In this document: in pieces, positions 22,801 to 37,035 of the stretch
Numbering within the stretch: the stretch's first letter is position 1
Layout: the number at the start of each line of letters is the position of its first letter
The notes under the pieces: generated by a model
Seen by the model: the letters and a program-made list of their open reading frames with translations, nothing else
Databases searched by the model: none
Told to the model about the DNA's origin: nothing
Source of the DNA: Hormiphora californensis
Lineage: Eukaryota > Ctenophora > Tentaculata > Cydippida > Pleurobrachiidae
DNA: 64,000 bases
NCBI GenBank assembly: GCA_020137815.1
Contig: CM035362.1
Location: 982,793-1,046,792, forward strand
Direction: 5' to 3'
Position numbers and translations under genes: made by a program

Positions 22801-25800
22801 GTTGGTGTGTGGAACCGAAGCTCTTGAACTGAATTTTAGTCAACCATATATACTACCAAATCCTCTGACTCTGTTTATAAACAATATCTTTAAACAAGTA
22901 GAAGAATGCTATTGCCGATTGCGACTCTGACGTAGAGCCTCAACCCATAACAAACTCTATCCTAAACAAGATGTTAAACATGTATACAGCTGATGCCATT
23001 GACTTGAGCAATCAGCTGTATAACATATGCCCCTAACAAAAATAAAAATATTTATTGCACTTTTTAGAGTACAAAAAATATTTTAGATGGGCTTCCAAAA
23101 TCCCTAATAATAAATTATAAAATACACACACGCTCTCTCATAGTCCATTCTCTCAACTCTACCGTCAGAAACACCAGTCCCTACACCAGAGCTTCCTACG
23201 TCACATGATGGTACCAGTTCCCGCCTGAGTCCACCCAGTCGTATCTCTGCGTATACTGCTCCCATGGCAACAGAGATGATCATTCGCCGTGTCTGCATCA
23301 ACCGGAACTCATCTGTGCTCCACGCCCCAGAAACATGTCCACGGGTACACACGGGTTTGAATCCAGATCCACCAAAGCCTAGAAACTCCAGCCACTTCCG
23401 GGTAGCAGGAACATCTGGTCCGATTTGTATCTGACTCCACTTGTTGATAAGTGTTTTCGATACGAGAACGACTAAAGAGAGTTGGTTTGCGGAACCGAAG
23501 CTCTTGAACTGAATTTTAGTCAACCATATATACTACCAAATCCTCTGACTCTGTTTATAAACAATATCTTTAAACAAGTAGAAGAATGCTATTGCCGATT
23601 GCGACTCTGACGTAGAGCCTCAACCCATAACAAACTCTATCCTAAACAAGATGTTAAACATGTATACAGCTGATGCCATTGACTTGAGCAATCAGCTGTA
23701 TAACAGAGATAAGGAGGGTCAAAGACCAAAGTGGGAAAGTTTCTTAGAGATAAGGAGGGTCAAAGTGGGAAAGTTTCTTAGAGATAAGGAAGTTCAAAAT
23801 GGGAGAGTTTCTTAGAGATAAGGAGGGTCAAAGTGGGAAAGTTTCTTAGAGATAAGGAGGGTCAAAGTGGGAAAGTTTTTTAGAGATAAGGAGGGTCAAA
23901 GTGGGAAAGTTTCTTAGAGATAAGGAGGGTCAAAGTGGGAAAGTTTCTGAGAGATAAGGAGGGTCAAAGTGGGAAAGTTTCTTAGAGATAAGAAGGTTCA
24001 AAGTGGGAAAGTTTATTAGAGATAAGGAGGGTCAAAGTGGGAAAGTTTCTTAGAGATAACTTATCTCTAAGAAACTTTCCCACTTTGAACCTCCTTATCT
24101 CAGATAAGGAGGTTCAAAGTGGGAAAGTTTCTTAGAGATAAGGAGGGTCAAAGTGGGAAAGTTTCTTAGAGATAAGGAGGTTCAAAGTGGAAAAGTTTCT
24201 TAGAGATAAGAAGGGTCAAAGTGGGAAAGTTTCTTAGAGATAAGGAGGGTCAAAGTGGGAAAGTTTCTTAGAGATAAGGAGGGTCAAAGTGGGAAAGTTT
24301 CTTAGAGATAAGGAGGGTCAAAGTGGGAAAGTTTCTTAGAGATAAGGAGGGTCAAAGTGGGAAAGTTTCTTAGAGATAAGGAGGGTCAAAGTGGGAAAGT
24401 TTCTTAGAGATAAGGAGGGTCAAAGTAGGAAAGTTTCTTAGAGATAAGGAGGGTCAAAGTGGGAAAGTTTCTTAGAGATAAGGAGGTTCAAAGTGGAAAA
24501 GTTTCTTAGAGATAAGAAGGGTCAAAGTGGGAAAGTTTCTTAGAGATAAGGAGGGTCAAAGTGGGAAAGTTTCTTAGAGATAAGGAGGGTCAAAGTGGGA
24601 AAGTTTCTTAGAGATAAGGAGGGTCAAAGTGGGAAAGTTTCTTAGAGATAAGGAGGGTCAAAGTGGGAAAGTTTCTTAGAGATAAGGAAGTTCAAAATGG
24701 GAGAGTTTCTTAGAGATAAGGAGGGTCAAAGTGGGAAAGTTTCTTAGAGATAAGGAGGGTCAAAGTGGGAAAGTTTTTTAGAGATAAGGAGGGTCAAAGT
24801 GGGAAAGTTTCTTAGAGATAATGAGGGTCAAAGTGGGAAAGTTTCTTAGAGATAAGGAGGGTCAAAGTGGGAAAGTTTCTTAGAGATAAGGAGGGTCAAA
24901 GTGGGAAAGTTTCTTAGAGATAAGAAGGTTCAAAGTGGGAAAGTTTATTAGAGATAAGGAGGGTCAAAGTGGGAAAGTTACTTATAGATAAGGAGGGTGA
25001 AAATGGGAAAGTTTCTTAGAGATAAGGATGGTCATAGTGGGAAAGTTTCTTAGAGATAAGGAGGGTCAAAGTGGGAAAGTTTCTTAGAGATAAGGAGGGT
25101 CAAAGTGGGAAAGTTCTTAGAGATTAGGAGGGTCAAAGTGGGAAAGTTTCTTAGAGATAAGGAGGGTCAACATGGGAAAGTTTCATAGAGATAAGGAGGG
25201 TCAAAGTGGGAAAGTTTCTTAGAGATAAGGAGGGTCAAAGTGGGAAAGTTTCTTAGAGATAAGGAGGGTCAAAGTGGGAAAGTTTCTTAGAGATAAGGAG
25301 GGTCAAAGTGGGAAAGTTTCTTAGAGATAAGGAAGTTCAAAATGGGAGAGTTTCTTAGAGATAAGGAGGGTCAAAGTGGGAAAGTTTCTTAGAGATAAGG
25401 AGGGTCAAAGTGGGAAAGTTTTTTAGAGATAAGGAGGGTCAAAGTGGGAAAGTTTCTTAGAGATAAGGAGGGTCAAAGTGGGAAAGTTTCTTAGAGATAA
25501 GGAGGGTCAAAGTGGGAAAGTTTCTTAGAGATAAGGAGGGTCAAAGTGGGAAAGTTTCTTAGAGATAAGAAGGTTCAAAGTGGGAAAGTTTATTAGAGAT
25601 AAGGAGGGTCAAAGTGGGAAAGTTACTTATAGATAAGGAGGGTCGAAATGGGAAAGTTTCTTAGAGATAAGGATGGTCATAGTGGGAAAATTTCTTAGAG
25701 ATAAGGAGGGTCAAAGTGGGAAAGTTTCTTAGAGATAAGGAGGGTCAAAGTGGGAAAGTTCTTAGAGATTAGGAGGGTCAAAGTGGGAAAGTTTCTTAGA

Positions 25801-28800
25801 AATTAGGTGGTTCAAAATGGGAAAGTTTCTTAGAGATTAGGAGGGTCAAAGTGGGAAAGTTTCTTCGAGATTAGGAGGGTCAAAGTGGGAAAGTTTCTTA
25901 GAGATTAGGAAGGTCAAAGTTTCTTAGAGATTAGGTGCCATTCTACTCATTTACCTGTTCCGTTATTCCAGTAGTTATCTCTTCAATAACAAACTCATCT
26001 TCCTTTTTAGCCTCCTTCTTCTTTGCCCTCTTCTTTTGGTTCTTGCTCAGCTTCGGTTTATTACTCGCCGCCAAATCCGCCTGAAGGAGGAAAATTTAAT
26101 CAATTGTTGCAGAGTTGCATTAGAAATGTGTTAAATAAATTTATATCCCTCAAATATCCTAACAGAGAGGGTCTAGCAATCTGTCACAGATTTCTAGACC
26201 CTCTCTGTAAATTGTTACAAAGACTCACGTTAGTCATCCGTTCCTCTGATTTGGGTGTGGGCCCTGTGTATCCAGGTATAGCAGTAGCACCCTCGGACCA
26301 CTTCTTCCCCTTAGACCTGTACGTGTCTTGCTCGTCTTGTGGAACGTATCCCTGCCAAGGAGAGGGAGAGAGGTGGTTAGGGAACGTAGCCCTGCCAGGG
26401 AAAGAGGGGTTATAAACTGGGGTTAGAGAATCACGGGTTGGGAACAGTAAATTAGTCAGAAATTCCAATAAAATTCTCTCCACAATTACCTCCTTCACAT
26501 ATTTGACGGGTCTCCAGGAACCATCAGGACGCTGGGTGGAGGGGATGAACATCCTGCCTTGGGCATCTCTCTGCAGGCTCGCTTCAAAGTTCATTGGCTA
26601 TTGTACAATGTTATAGTAGAGGTTAGTACGGTGGGAACATTTCAAATACAACCGTAGTTCCAACTAGATCCAAAAACCAAACAAGTTTGGTGGATAGCCG
26701 GGGCCGCAGAAATTAAAAAACGTGCGAAAGTTTTGATACATGAACTTTCGGGGCCTGGGGTGCTGTTAAATTCGCGTTTCCATGATTATAACCAGCAACA
26801 TTTTCAAACTATACGCTAGGAAACTATCGCAATGATCAAATTATCATTATTTTTATATTCCGCATTATCAAACATACAGATCAACACATGTCCACGTATA
26901 ATAATGTACTGCGCACAGTGGCCATTGGGTCGTTTCAGAGTCTGTTTTACAGAATAATAGTATGCTTTGAATGAACGGCTGACTATTATATCATGGAAAC
27001 GCGAATTTAACAGCACCCCAGGCCCCGAAAGTTCATGTATCAAAACTTTCGCACGTTTTTTAATTTCTAGCGGCCCCGGCTATCCACCAAACTTGTTTGG
27101 TTTTTGGATCTAGTATCAGGCATTTTGTTATACTACGACATGCATTTTGTAATACTAGCTGAATTTAATAAACGCGATTAAACGATTGGGGATTCACGGA
27201 CTTTTTCAATCGTAGGTAGCCTCATAATAATCGCAGAAATCCAATTGCGAATATCAATTGCGAATATCAATTGCGAATATCTAATATATTATCATTATAG
27301 TAATCACGGATAACCAATCGCGGATAGCTGATCATGAATCCGTTATAAGTATTATAAGCTATCGCGATTAGCTATCTGCGAATATGCTATCTGCGATTGG
27401 TTACTATTATATTACTTATTCGCGATAAGTTATCGTGATTAGTTATCCGCGATTACTATTATAATTGATTAGTTATCAGCATTTGATATATTCGCGATTG
27501 GTTCTCCGCGATTGTTCTATGATTTTGATTATTAGTCACGGATAATGATCATGGTTAAGCATTGATATTTGATAATCAGATATATCTGATACAATCAGGT
27601 TTTAGGTGCTAATTCGCTCTTTTCTCAGTGATTTTTAAAATCGTCGTATATTTAAGACAGTCATAACTCTAGATATGACTACCAATTATAACTGGAAATG
27701 CGGCAATAAACTTAATTTTATAAAATAAATCTGATTCAATGTTAATTTAGACTCTGAATCGCTTCTTTCTAGGCTTTTTTAAAATCGTCTTAAATTTAAG
27801 ACAGTCATAAATCTAGATATGACCACCAATTATACCTGAAAATACAGCAGTTGACATACGTTGGCAAAATATATATGATAAAATCGTGATTTGTAGTTTA
27901 ATTTGCTCTTTTCTAGGTTTTTTTAAAATCGTCTTAAATCTTAATACAGTCAGATACCCGTAACTGAAGAACCGTAACTCGGATTTGCTTGAAATTTTGA
28001 TAGTGTTTTCAAGATGTCAAGGCAACACCACGTACCAAGCGGTGTATTCGTAGAATGACGGGAAGGCTGTCTTAGACGCCAAAGAAAACTTAAGACAGTC
28101 ATAACTTTTGTTATGACTGTCCGTTTTATCTGTCCAAGCTTTAATACAAGGTACACCACTAGACCTACCGACTCCCAAAGTTTCATTGTGATAGCTTTAA
28201 AACTGTGGCCTCTATTGTGTACGCAAAAAAGTGGTTATTTTACGGTCGTTCGTGACGCGAAAAACGGACATTTTGTCTAAAATACGACCCTCTGTAACGT
28301 AAAAACCGTAACTCCGATTTTCATGAAATTTTGAACGTGTGCTCTAGGTGTCAAGGCAACACGAACTACCAAGCGGCAAGTTCGTAGGACAACGGGAAGG
28401 TTGTCTAAAACAAAGTTGAAATTGCCGATTTCAGACAATAAGTATAGTAGCGCTGTCAAAATTTTCAAAAATTTTCAAAAAATTTAAAATTTTTTTTTCG
28501 CAATTTCGATTTTCCATTCAATGGAAGCAAGAATGCTTGGAAAATGGACATTTTTAAGGGAAGGATGGTTGGGGGAGGGAGGATTGGGCCCCGGGCGCTT
28601 GCCAGCGCTATGATACCAAGTCAAAACCGGTCATGTGTTAACGTGACGATGGCTATGCAGTTAATGATCGATTTAGTGGGATGGTGATTCTCGGCCCCTC
28701 TAAAAACAATGCATGGAGGGGTTACTAGTATTTAGGAGGCTCTAAAAAATCATGTATATAACACCTACTTGAAACTTTGTTGAATTTCTGTGCTTCGAAC

Positions 28801-29197
28801 TTGGAAGGGAGGGCCGTGGTTAGGGCTGGTATTGCCGTCATGATCTTATACATGGTTCGTCCGATATCTTCAGCATTTTGTAGTGTCCCACCAGTCTAGG
28901 GAGGGGGGGGGGGGTCAGTTGTAAATAGGGGGAGATACTCTGGGGAGGGTTGTAAAAACTCAAAGTGGGGAGGGGGCATTCTGTAGGAGGGAAGGGGCCG
29001 AGGGGCTAGTACATACCTTGAGTATATTTCCCTCGTTGTCTGCTGTTAGGTTCCCAGTAATGGTCATTCTGTTGGTTATCGCCTGAGAAATAATCAGAGA
29101 TTATTGACTCCGTTGTAAAAACTTTCTCAGAAACAAGGGTCAGAGCGAATCAGTACTGATCGTAACAATGTCGCTCTCCATTCGGACTCACCGCCAT
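19812..29197 (-). CDS. LAMTOR4: LAMTOR4-like Ragulator subunit (last exon lies beyond PYM1)
   Basis: LAMTOR4 is a roadblock-type subunit of the lysosomal Ragulator complex that anchors Rag GTPases for mTORC1 signalling. Four exons are proposed: 29192-29197 (ATG GCG), 29017-29082, 28769-28895 and 19812-19888, giving 91 aa (human 99). The middle exons give an ADNEGNILKTGGTLQNAED stretch matching the family's GAVL-SSGDLENDE region. Exon 3 stops in phase 1 after FNKVS. The distant exon begins in the matching phase and completes IVSEDGVVMGTVVNNEIHVV, aligning with the family C terminus ([22 protein letters not shown]). Without it, exon 3 reads into a stop after 12 unrelated residues. The resulting 8.9-kb intron would contain the entire PYM1 gene on the same strand. 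The family call is moderate; the last-exon assignment is inference from phase and similarity. Confidence 0.62.
20164..26594 (-). CDS. PYM1: PYM1 (partner of Y14 and Mago), exon-junction-complex recycling factor
   Basis: Cytoplasmic ribosome-associated protein that binds MAGO-Y14 and removes exon junction complexes from translated mRNA. Five exons, all phase 0: 26490-26594, 26229-26351, 25955-26080, 20372-20473 and 20164-20253, giving 181 aa (human about 204). The N-terminal MAGO-Y14-binding motif is clear: STQRPDGSWRPVKYVKE (residues 19-35) then GYVPQDE. A Lys-rich middle with KLSKNQKKRAKKKEAKK and a C-terminal charged helix (EIEKKKKGIMKKLRAIEDLQ, then DKDQVAKLSKKKELEKQLKEL) follow the family order. 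The third intron (20474-25954, about 5.5 kb) is far longer than its neighbours because it holds the 34-bp minisatellite and its insertions. A foldback element starts 69 bp upstream of the start codon, in the likely promoter. Confidence 0.93.
21731..22455. mobile_element. foldback element inserted in the minisatellite
   Basis: Inverted arms of about 240 bp (21884-22125 and 22205-22455) begin AACATTGTTATTCATTCC at the outer edge and are nearly identical. A further 153 bp on the left (21731-21883) has no inverted partner, so the element is asymmetric or composite. The uninterrupted sister block at 24970-25010 shows the pre-insertion site, between GTTACTTATA and ATAAGGAGGGT. No transposase frame is present. 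Confidence 0.8.
22762..23025 (-). repeat. LTR of the TRIM-like element (3' copy on the minus strand)
   Basis: 264-bp terminal repeat, TGTTGATAA at one end and TATAACA at the other. Confidence 0.85.
23442..23705 (-). repeat. LTR of the TRIM-like element (5' copy on the minus strand)
   Basis: 264-bp partner copy, about 98% identical to the other LTR by eye, which implies a recent insertion. Confidence 0.85.
24020..24130. repeat. locally inverted minisatellite unit
   Basis: One unit (24061-24101) reads on the opposite strand from the rest of the array, so the flanking units form a strong hairpin with it. It marks an inversion or fold-back repair event inside the array, or an assembly join. Confidence 0.85.
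26663..27114. mobile_element. foldback element immediately upstream of PYM1
   Basis: Inverted arms of about 127 bp (26663-26790 and 26988-27114) start ACTAGATCCAAAAACC and are about 99% identical. They enclose about 200 bp of A/T-rich sequence without a coding frame. The inner edge of the left arm reads TTCGCGTTTCCATGAT. The near end lies 69 bp upstream of the PYM1 start codon. Confidence 0.85.
27170..27570. repeat. cluster of GCGATT/TCGCGA-type motifs
   Basis: A/T-rich stretch packed with short imperfect words such as CAATTGCGAATAT (three tandem copies near 27240-27280), ATCGCGATTAGCTATC, ATTCGCGATAAGTTATC and TATCCGCGATTA, in both orientations. There is no fixed period and no coding frame. 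Confidence 0.6.
27590..28420. repeat. diverged repeats around AAGACAGTCATAA and CCGTAACTC motifs
   Basis: A block 'TTTTTAAAATCGTC...TTAAGACAGTCATAA' recurs near 27635, 27775 and 27915. A second block of about 125 bp, including CCGTAACTCGGATTT, TGTCAAGGCAACAC and ACGGGAAGG, occurs near 27968-28075 and 28305-28400. These look like old copies of one or two transposon families. Confidence 0.55.
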
Positions 29198-29398
29198 GCT
29201 GTTATTATTCCTCCAGGATTTGTTGAAGGGTACACTGGCTATAACACATGAAAAATGTTAGAAGAGGGAAGGGAGGGAAGTTTATTAAGGGAAGTTTATT
29301 AACAGAGGGGAGGGGGGTTAAATATGAGACACAGAGATTTTATGTATAAAATGCAAAACGTGGCTAACTCGCCTAAAAACATAAAAACAATACGTCCC

Positions 29399-31510
29399 TC
29401 ATTCCAAATCTCCTAACCCATCAAATGCCAATACACTATCACATAACCCGAAGTTATCACCAACTTCAAGTGAAAACTGTTTGCTTTTCTTGTCTTTCTT
29501 CTTCTTCTTGTGGGCCTTCTTCTCCTTCTTCTTTTTAGACTTCTTCCTCTCTCGAATCTCTCCATCCTCCTCTTCTTCTCCATTGTCAGCATCCCCAGAC
29601 CCTCCCTCCTCCCCTTCTTCCTTCTTGTTCTTCTTGGAAACCTGTCTCTCATCAATGTCTTCTTCTGTCTCGGGGGATCTTATAGAATCAGGGGATTGAT
29701 CTCTCTTCTGTTTCCGGTCATCAGGTGATTTATCTTTGGACTGATCGGGTGATTTATGTCTCCGGTCATCAGGTGACACCTCAGAAGACTTCTCTTTGGA
29801 TTTTTCTTTGGATTGATCGGGTGATTTGTGTTTCCTAGATTTCTTCTTTTTTGTTTCCACCTCTGATCTAGGTGAATCTGAGGACTGATCTGGTTTTGAT
29901 TTCTTCTTCTTCTTTTTATCAGTCTGCTGAACGGGTGGTGAGGGTGATTCTACACTTTCCGAGGACTGTCTCCGCCGTGTTTTGGATCGATACCGGGAAA
30001 CCTCATCTTTCTGATCATCTTTCAAGGAGTCCTTGGAGTGTTCTGGGGAGTCTTTGCGAGACCGCTTCCTCTTTGGAGAGGGGTCTTTTCGTTTCTTAGA
30101 AGAGTCTTTTTTCTTGTCTTGTTGCGGTGACCTGTCCCTACTATCATCCATTTTCTGCGGTGACTTTCTATCTTTTTTACGTCTTTGCTCTGGAGATGAG
30201 ACTCTCTGATCCTGTGAGAGGTCAGGGGATGGTGATTTCCGGGATTTTGCCTCTTTGAATCGCAGTTTAGAGTACCCACTTTTGGGAGGTTTCTCTTTTT
30301 GTTTCAACTTTTTATCTTCTTTCTCTCGGATCTGCAACTTTTTATCTTCCTTCTCTACTCTCTCTTTTTTCTCTGCTACCTCTTCTTTTTCTACCCTCTG
30401 CTTCTTTTTTGGAGTCTCGTCCTCTTCTTCAATTAATCTCTCCTCATTTTCGTCACTTGAATAATGATGCTTCTTCTTTTTCTTCTTTATCTTCTTATCC
30501 TTCTTCTCTTTCCTCCTTTTCTTCCCATCTTGCAGGTGGTCAGGTAAGGATGGTCCGTATTGGTCTGTAGAGTTCCCCCTCTCTTCTTTATCATTGAACT
30601 CCTCTGGGTAGAGTTCCTTGTAGCCGCTGTGACCCCACCTGAGAGAGGGTGGAGATGTGAAGCAGTGTTATTGGGGAAACAGGTTTCCAAACGTGTGGGG
30701 GTGGGGTGGGAGGGGTGATATATGGCAAAGGTAATGACTTACTTTGATTTATCGCCATCCTTCATTTCCATTAGTTTTTTATTCCAGTACCCTGTCACAT
30801 ATGTATTTTGTTCCTTTGAAGAAGGAGGGGAATCCCTTTTCCGTTTTTCTGGCCGCCTCCCTCCCTCCTCCTCCTCTTCTCTCCCCTTTTCCAACTTTCT
30901 CTGTTTCCACATCTCACTCTCCTCCCACACCTGTAACGTTATTACTTATTGGGCTGTTGGAGTTAAACTTTAACTTAACTTAAAGATATCTGATCGGAGT
31001 GTTGTGGAGTAGACGACATGCAACTTTTCTAGGTAACTGGGAAGTCTACACACTCTTGATTCTTATCTTAATTCATGGGATATTCATGTGTACTGTGTGA
31101 TGTGATACCAAAAGAATGACTGCACTCACTTTTCACAATTTGGATGAAGTTGCGAGATAATACTCGATCTCACGTGCGCGCTCTGAGCTCTACAAAAAGT
31201 GTGTTCGGCGTCAGCGCGGGCCACTAAACCAATAGTGCACTGACAAGGACAGCAGTGTCGGACAACGGACAGAATTCAGCCCAGTGTCCAGTTTTTGGAC
31301 ATGGGCAATGTGAGACAATATCTCACTGAGACATTTTCTAGGTAAATGTGAATGAGGAACTTTCTATATTTTCCTGATAATGAAGCTTTTGTGTTTTGAT
31401 CTGTCATCTGAGAATTTGGGTCAGTGTTGGTTAATTTCACTTACCCTGTTTGAGCTATCGGTATGTTTTATCCAATTCTTTAGTACTTGCTTATCAATCG
31501 ACTTTTTCAT
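29399..31510 (-). CDS. NKAPD1: NKAPD1-like (C11orf57 family) RS/KS-rich nuclear protein
   Basis: Three exons (31445-31510, 30743-30930 and 29399-30638) give 497 aa; the human protein is 292 aa. Family landmarks in order are KNWIKHTDSSNR at the N terminus, EESEMWKQRKLEK (residues about 25-37) and, across the exon 2/3 junction, SKWGHSGYKELYPEEF, matching the human WGHSGYKELYPEEF core. The rest is a very long low-complexity tail: Lys-rich blocks, then many KSPDQSKDKS/SPDDRK-type Ser-Pro repeats, then an acidic stretch before a Lys-rich run. Such tails are typical of nuclear-speckle or RNA-processing proteins, but no activity can be read from the sequence. The C terminus (LCDSVLAFDGLGDLE) is hydrophobic and acidic and may be a conserved short motif. 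The LAMTOR4-like start codon lies about 200 bp downstream on the same strand. Confidence 0.85.
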
Positions 31511-31779
31511 ATTACTATCACAGGAGGGATATTTGTTAGGAAAGGAAGGATAGGGTCAGGGAAAGGATGGATAGCGGACAACAGCTCGTATTATGAGGGT
31601 ATAAGGGGATAGAAGCTCGTAGTATTTCAATCGTGATGAATCATGTATATCAAACAGAAAGTATGTATAATTCAGAAAACAAAGCACAACAAATCTTCAA
31701 TAACACCATCAACTACTACTTCACAGACAGTCTTTTTCCTCTTCTGTTAGTCTCCTACAGATATAACTCTTCAGAAACT
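31511..31779. other. intergenic gap between the NKAPD1-like and tectonin genes
   Basis: About 270 bp. Because both neighbours are on the minus strand, it must hold the NKAPD1-like promoter and the tectonin 3' untranslated region. No other feature is seen. Confidence 0.5.
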
Positions 31780-36295
<4,516 letters not shown>

Positions 36296-36715
36296 TGTCA
36301 GGAGCAGCAATCGGATTCTTTTGTGCTAAGAAAATGATATTATGTTGTATCTCGATGTTATAACTTATCTTGTAGCCTCGAAAGGGCATGATAATTGCAG
36401 TCTGCTGCCTGTAACCGTGGTGGCCAAACGGACCGGTGGGCACTGGGCGGTGGCCACTGGCCGGCCCACGCGGGCACATGACGCGGCACGCATGAATCAC
36501 TCATTTGCTCAAGAGGCAGAAAGTCTTAATGATAGGTGAGGTCATGCGGTGTCTAGTTTGTTCGGCTTGAGAAGAGGCGAGTACAAGGGGAAGAAAGGAA
36601 GAATTTCGAAAATTCGAGAAAAACACAGCGAAAAAAGAACCGGAAATTTTATTTTACATGCCTTACAGCGCGAGCGCGCGGCTTCAATATAGAGCTAAAT
36701 TTGGCAGCGCCCTTA

Positions 36716-36869
36716 AAGTCGGATTTTTTGAAACTGTCACCCCAAAATGACCGCGCATTATGTGAAATTTATCAATTTTGACGCGCACACCACACGTTAA
36801 CATGTGATGTGACGCGCAAAAACATTCCGCGCACGAAAAGGGGGGTGACAGTTTCAAAAAATCCGACTT
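36716..36869. mobile_element. 154-bp MITE with perfect 28-bp inverted repeats
   Basis: Terminal repeats 36716-36743 and 36842-36869 are exact inverted copies, beginning AAGTCGGATTTTTTGAAACT, and TA flanks both ends (36714-36715 and 36870-36871). Too short to encode anything. It sits in the divergent interval between the tectonin and PLXDC-like genes, 167 bp upstream of the latter's start codon. Confidence 0.88.
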
Positions 36870-37035
36870 TACCATTTTCGTCCGGAAACATTTCGCGCAT
36901 TCCGTTTTGTGCGCGATCTGGCATCGCAGTTTTGAACTTTTCCATGCGAAAATTCAAAGTTGAAATAACTTTGCGTATTTTTAGAGCGGCAGTTTCGTTG
37001 ATTCCCTTTTCAATTTGGTTGTGTGTCCCCGAAAC

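Larger units (their letters stand above)
22762..23705 (-). mobile_element. miniature LTR element (TRIM-like) with 264-bp LTRs
   Basis: Direct repeats 22762-23025 and 23442-23705 are both 264 bp, start TG and end CA, and differ at about five positions near one end. GAGA flanks the element on both sides (22758-22761 and 23706-23709), a 4-bp target duplication. On the minus strand the 5' LTR is followed after two bases by TGGAGTCAGATACAAATCGG, a plausible primer-binding site, and a short AGGGG purine run precedes the 3' LTR. The 416-bp interior has no gag or pol frame, so the element would depend on another element's enzymes. A 139-codon minus-strand frame (23104-23523) crosses the 5' LTR/interior junction. 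Confidence 0.85.
20650..25935. repeat. 34-bp minisatellite with higher-order structure
   Basis: Plus-strand unit starts ATAAGGAGGGTCAAAGTGGG and ends CTTAGAG, 34 bp in total. It runs through 20650-21730, about 22456-22761 and 23706-25935, roughly 100 units by length. Variant units recur as a block: a TTCAAAATGGGAGAG unit at about 21468, 23793, 24690 and 25334, a GTTTTTTAGAG unit at 21550, 23873, 24774 and 25418, and a GTTACTTATA unit at 21721, 24976 and 25620. This shows amplification of multi-unit segments of about 640 bp. There are no unique spacers and no coding potential, since 34 is not a multiple of three. Confidence 0.97.

Noticed and set aside
20650-25935. CRISPR-like look of a short-period array
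   Set aside because: The whole 34-bp unit repeats with no unique spacers, and the context is an intron of an animal gene.
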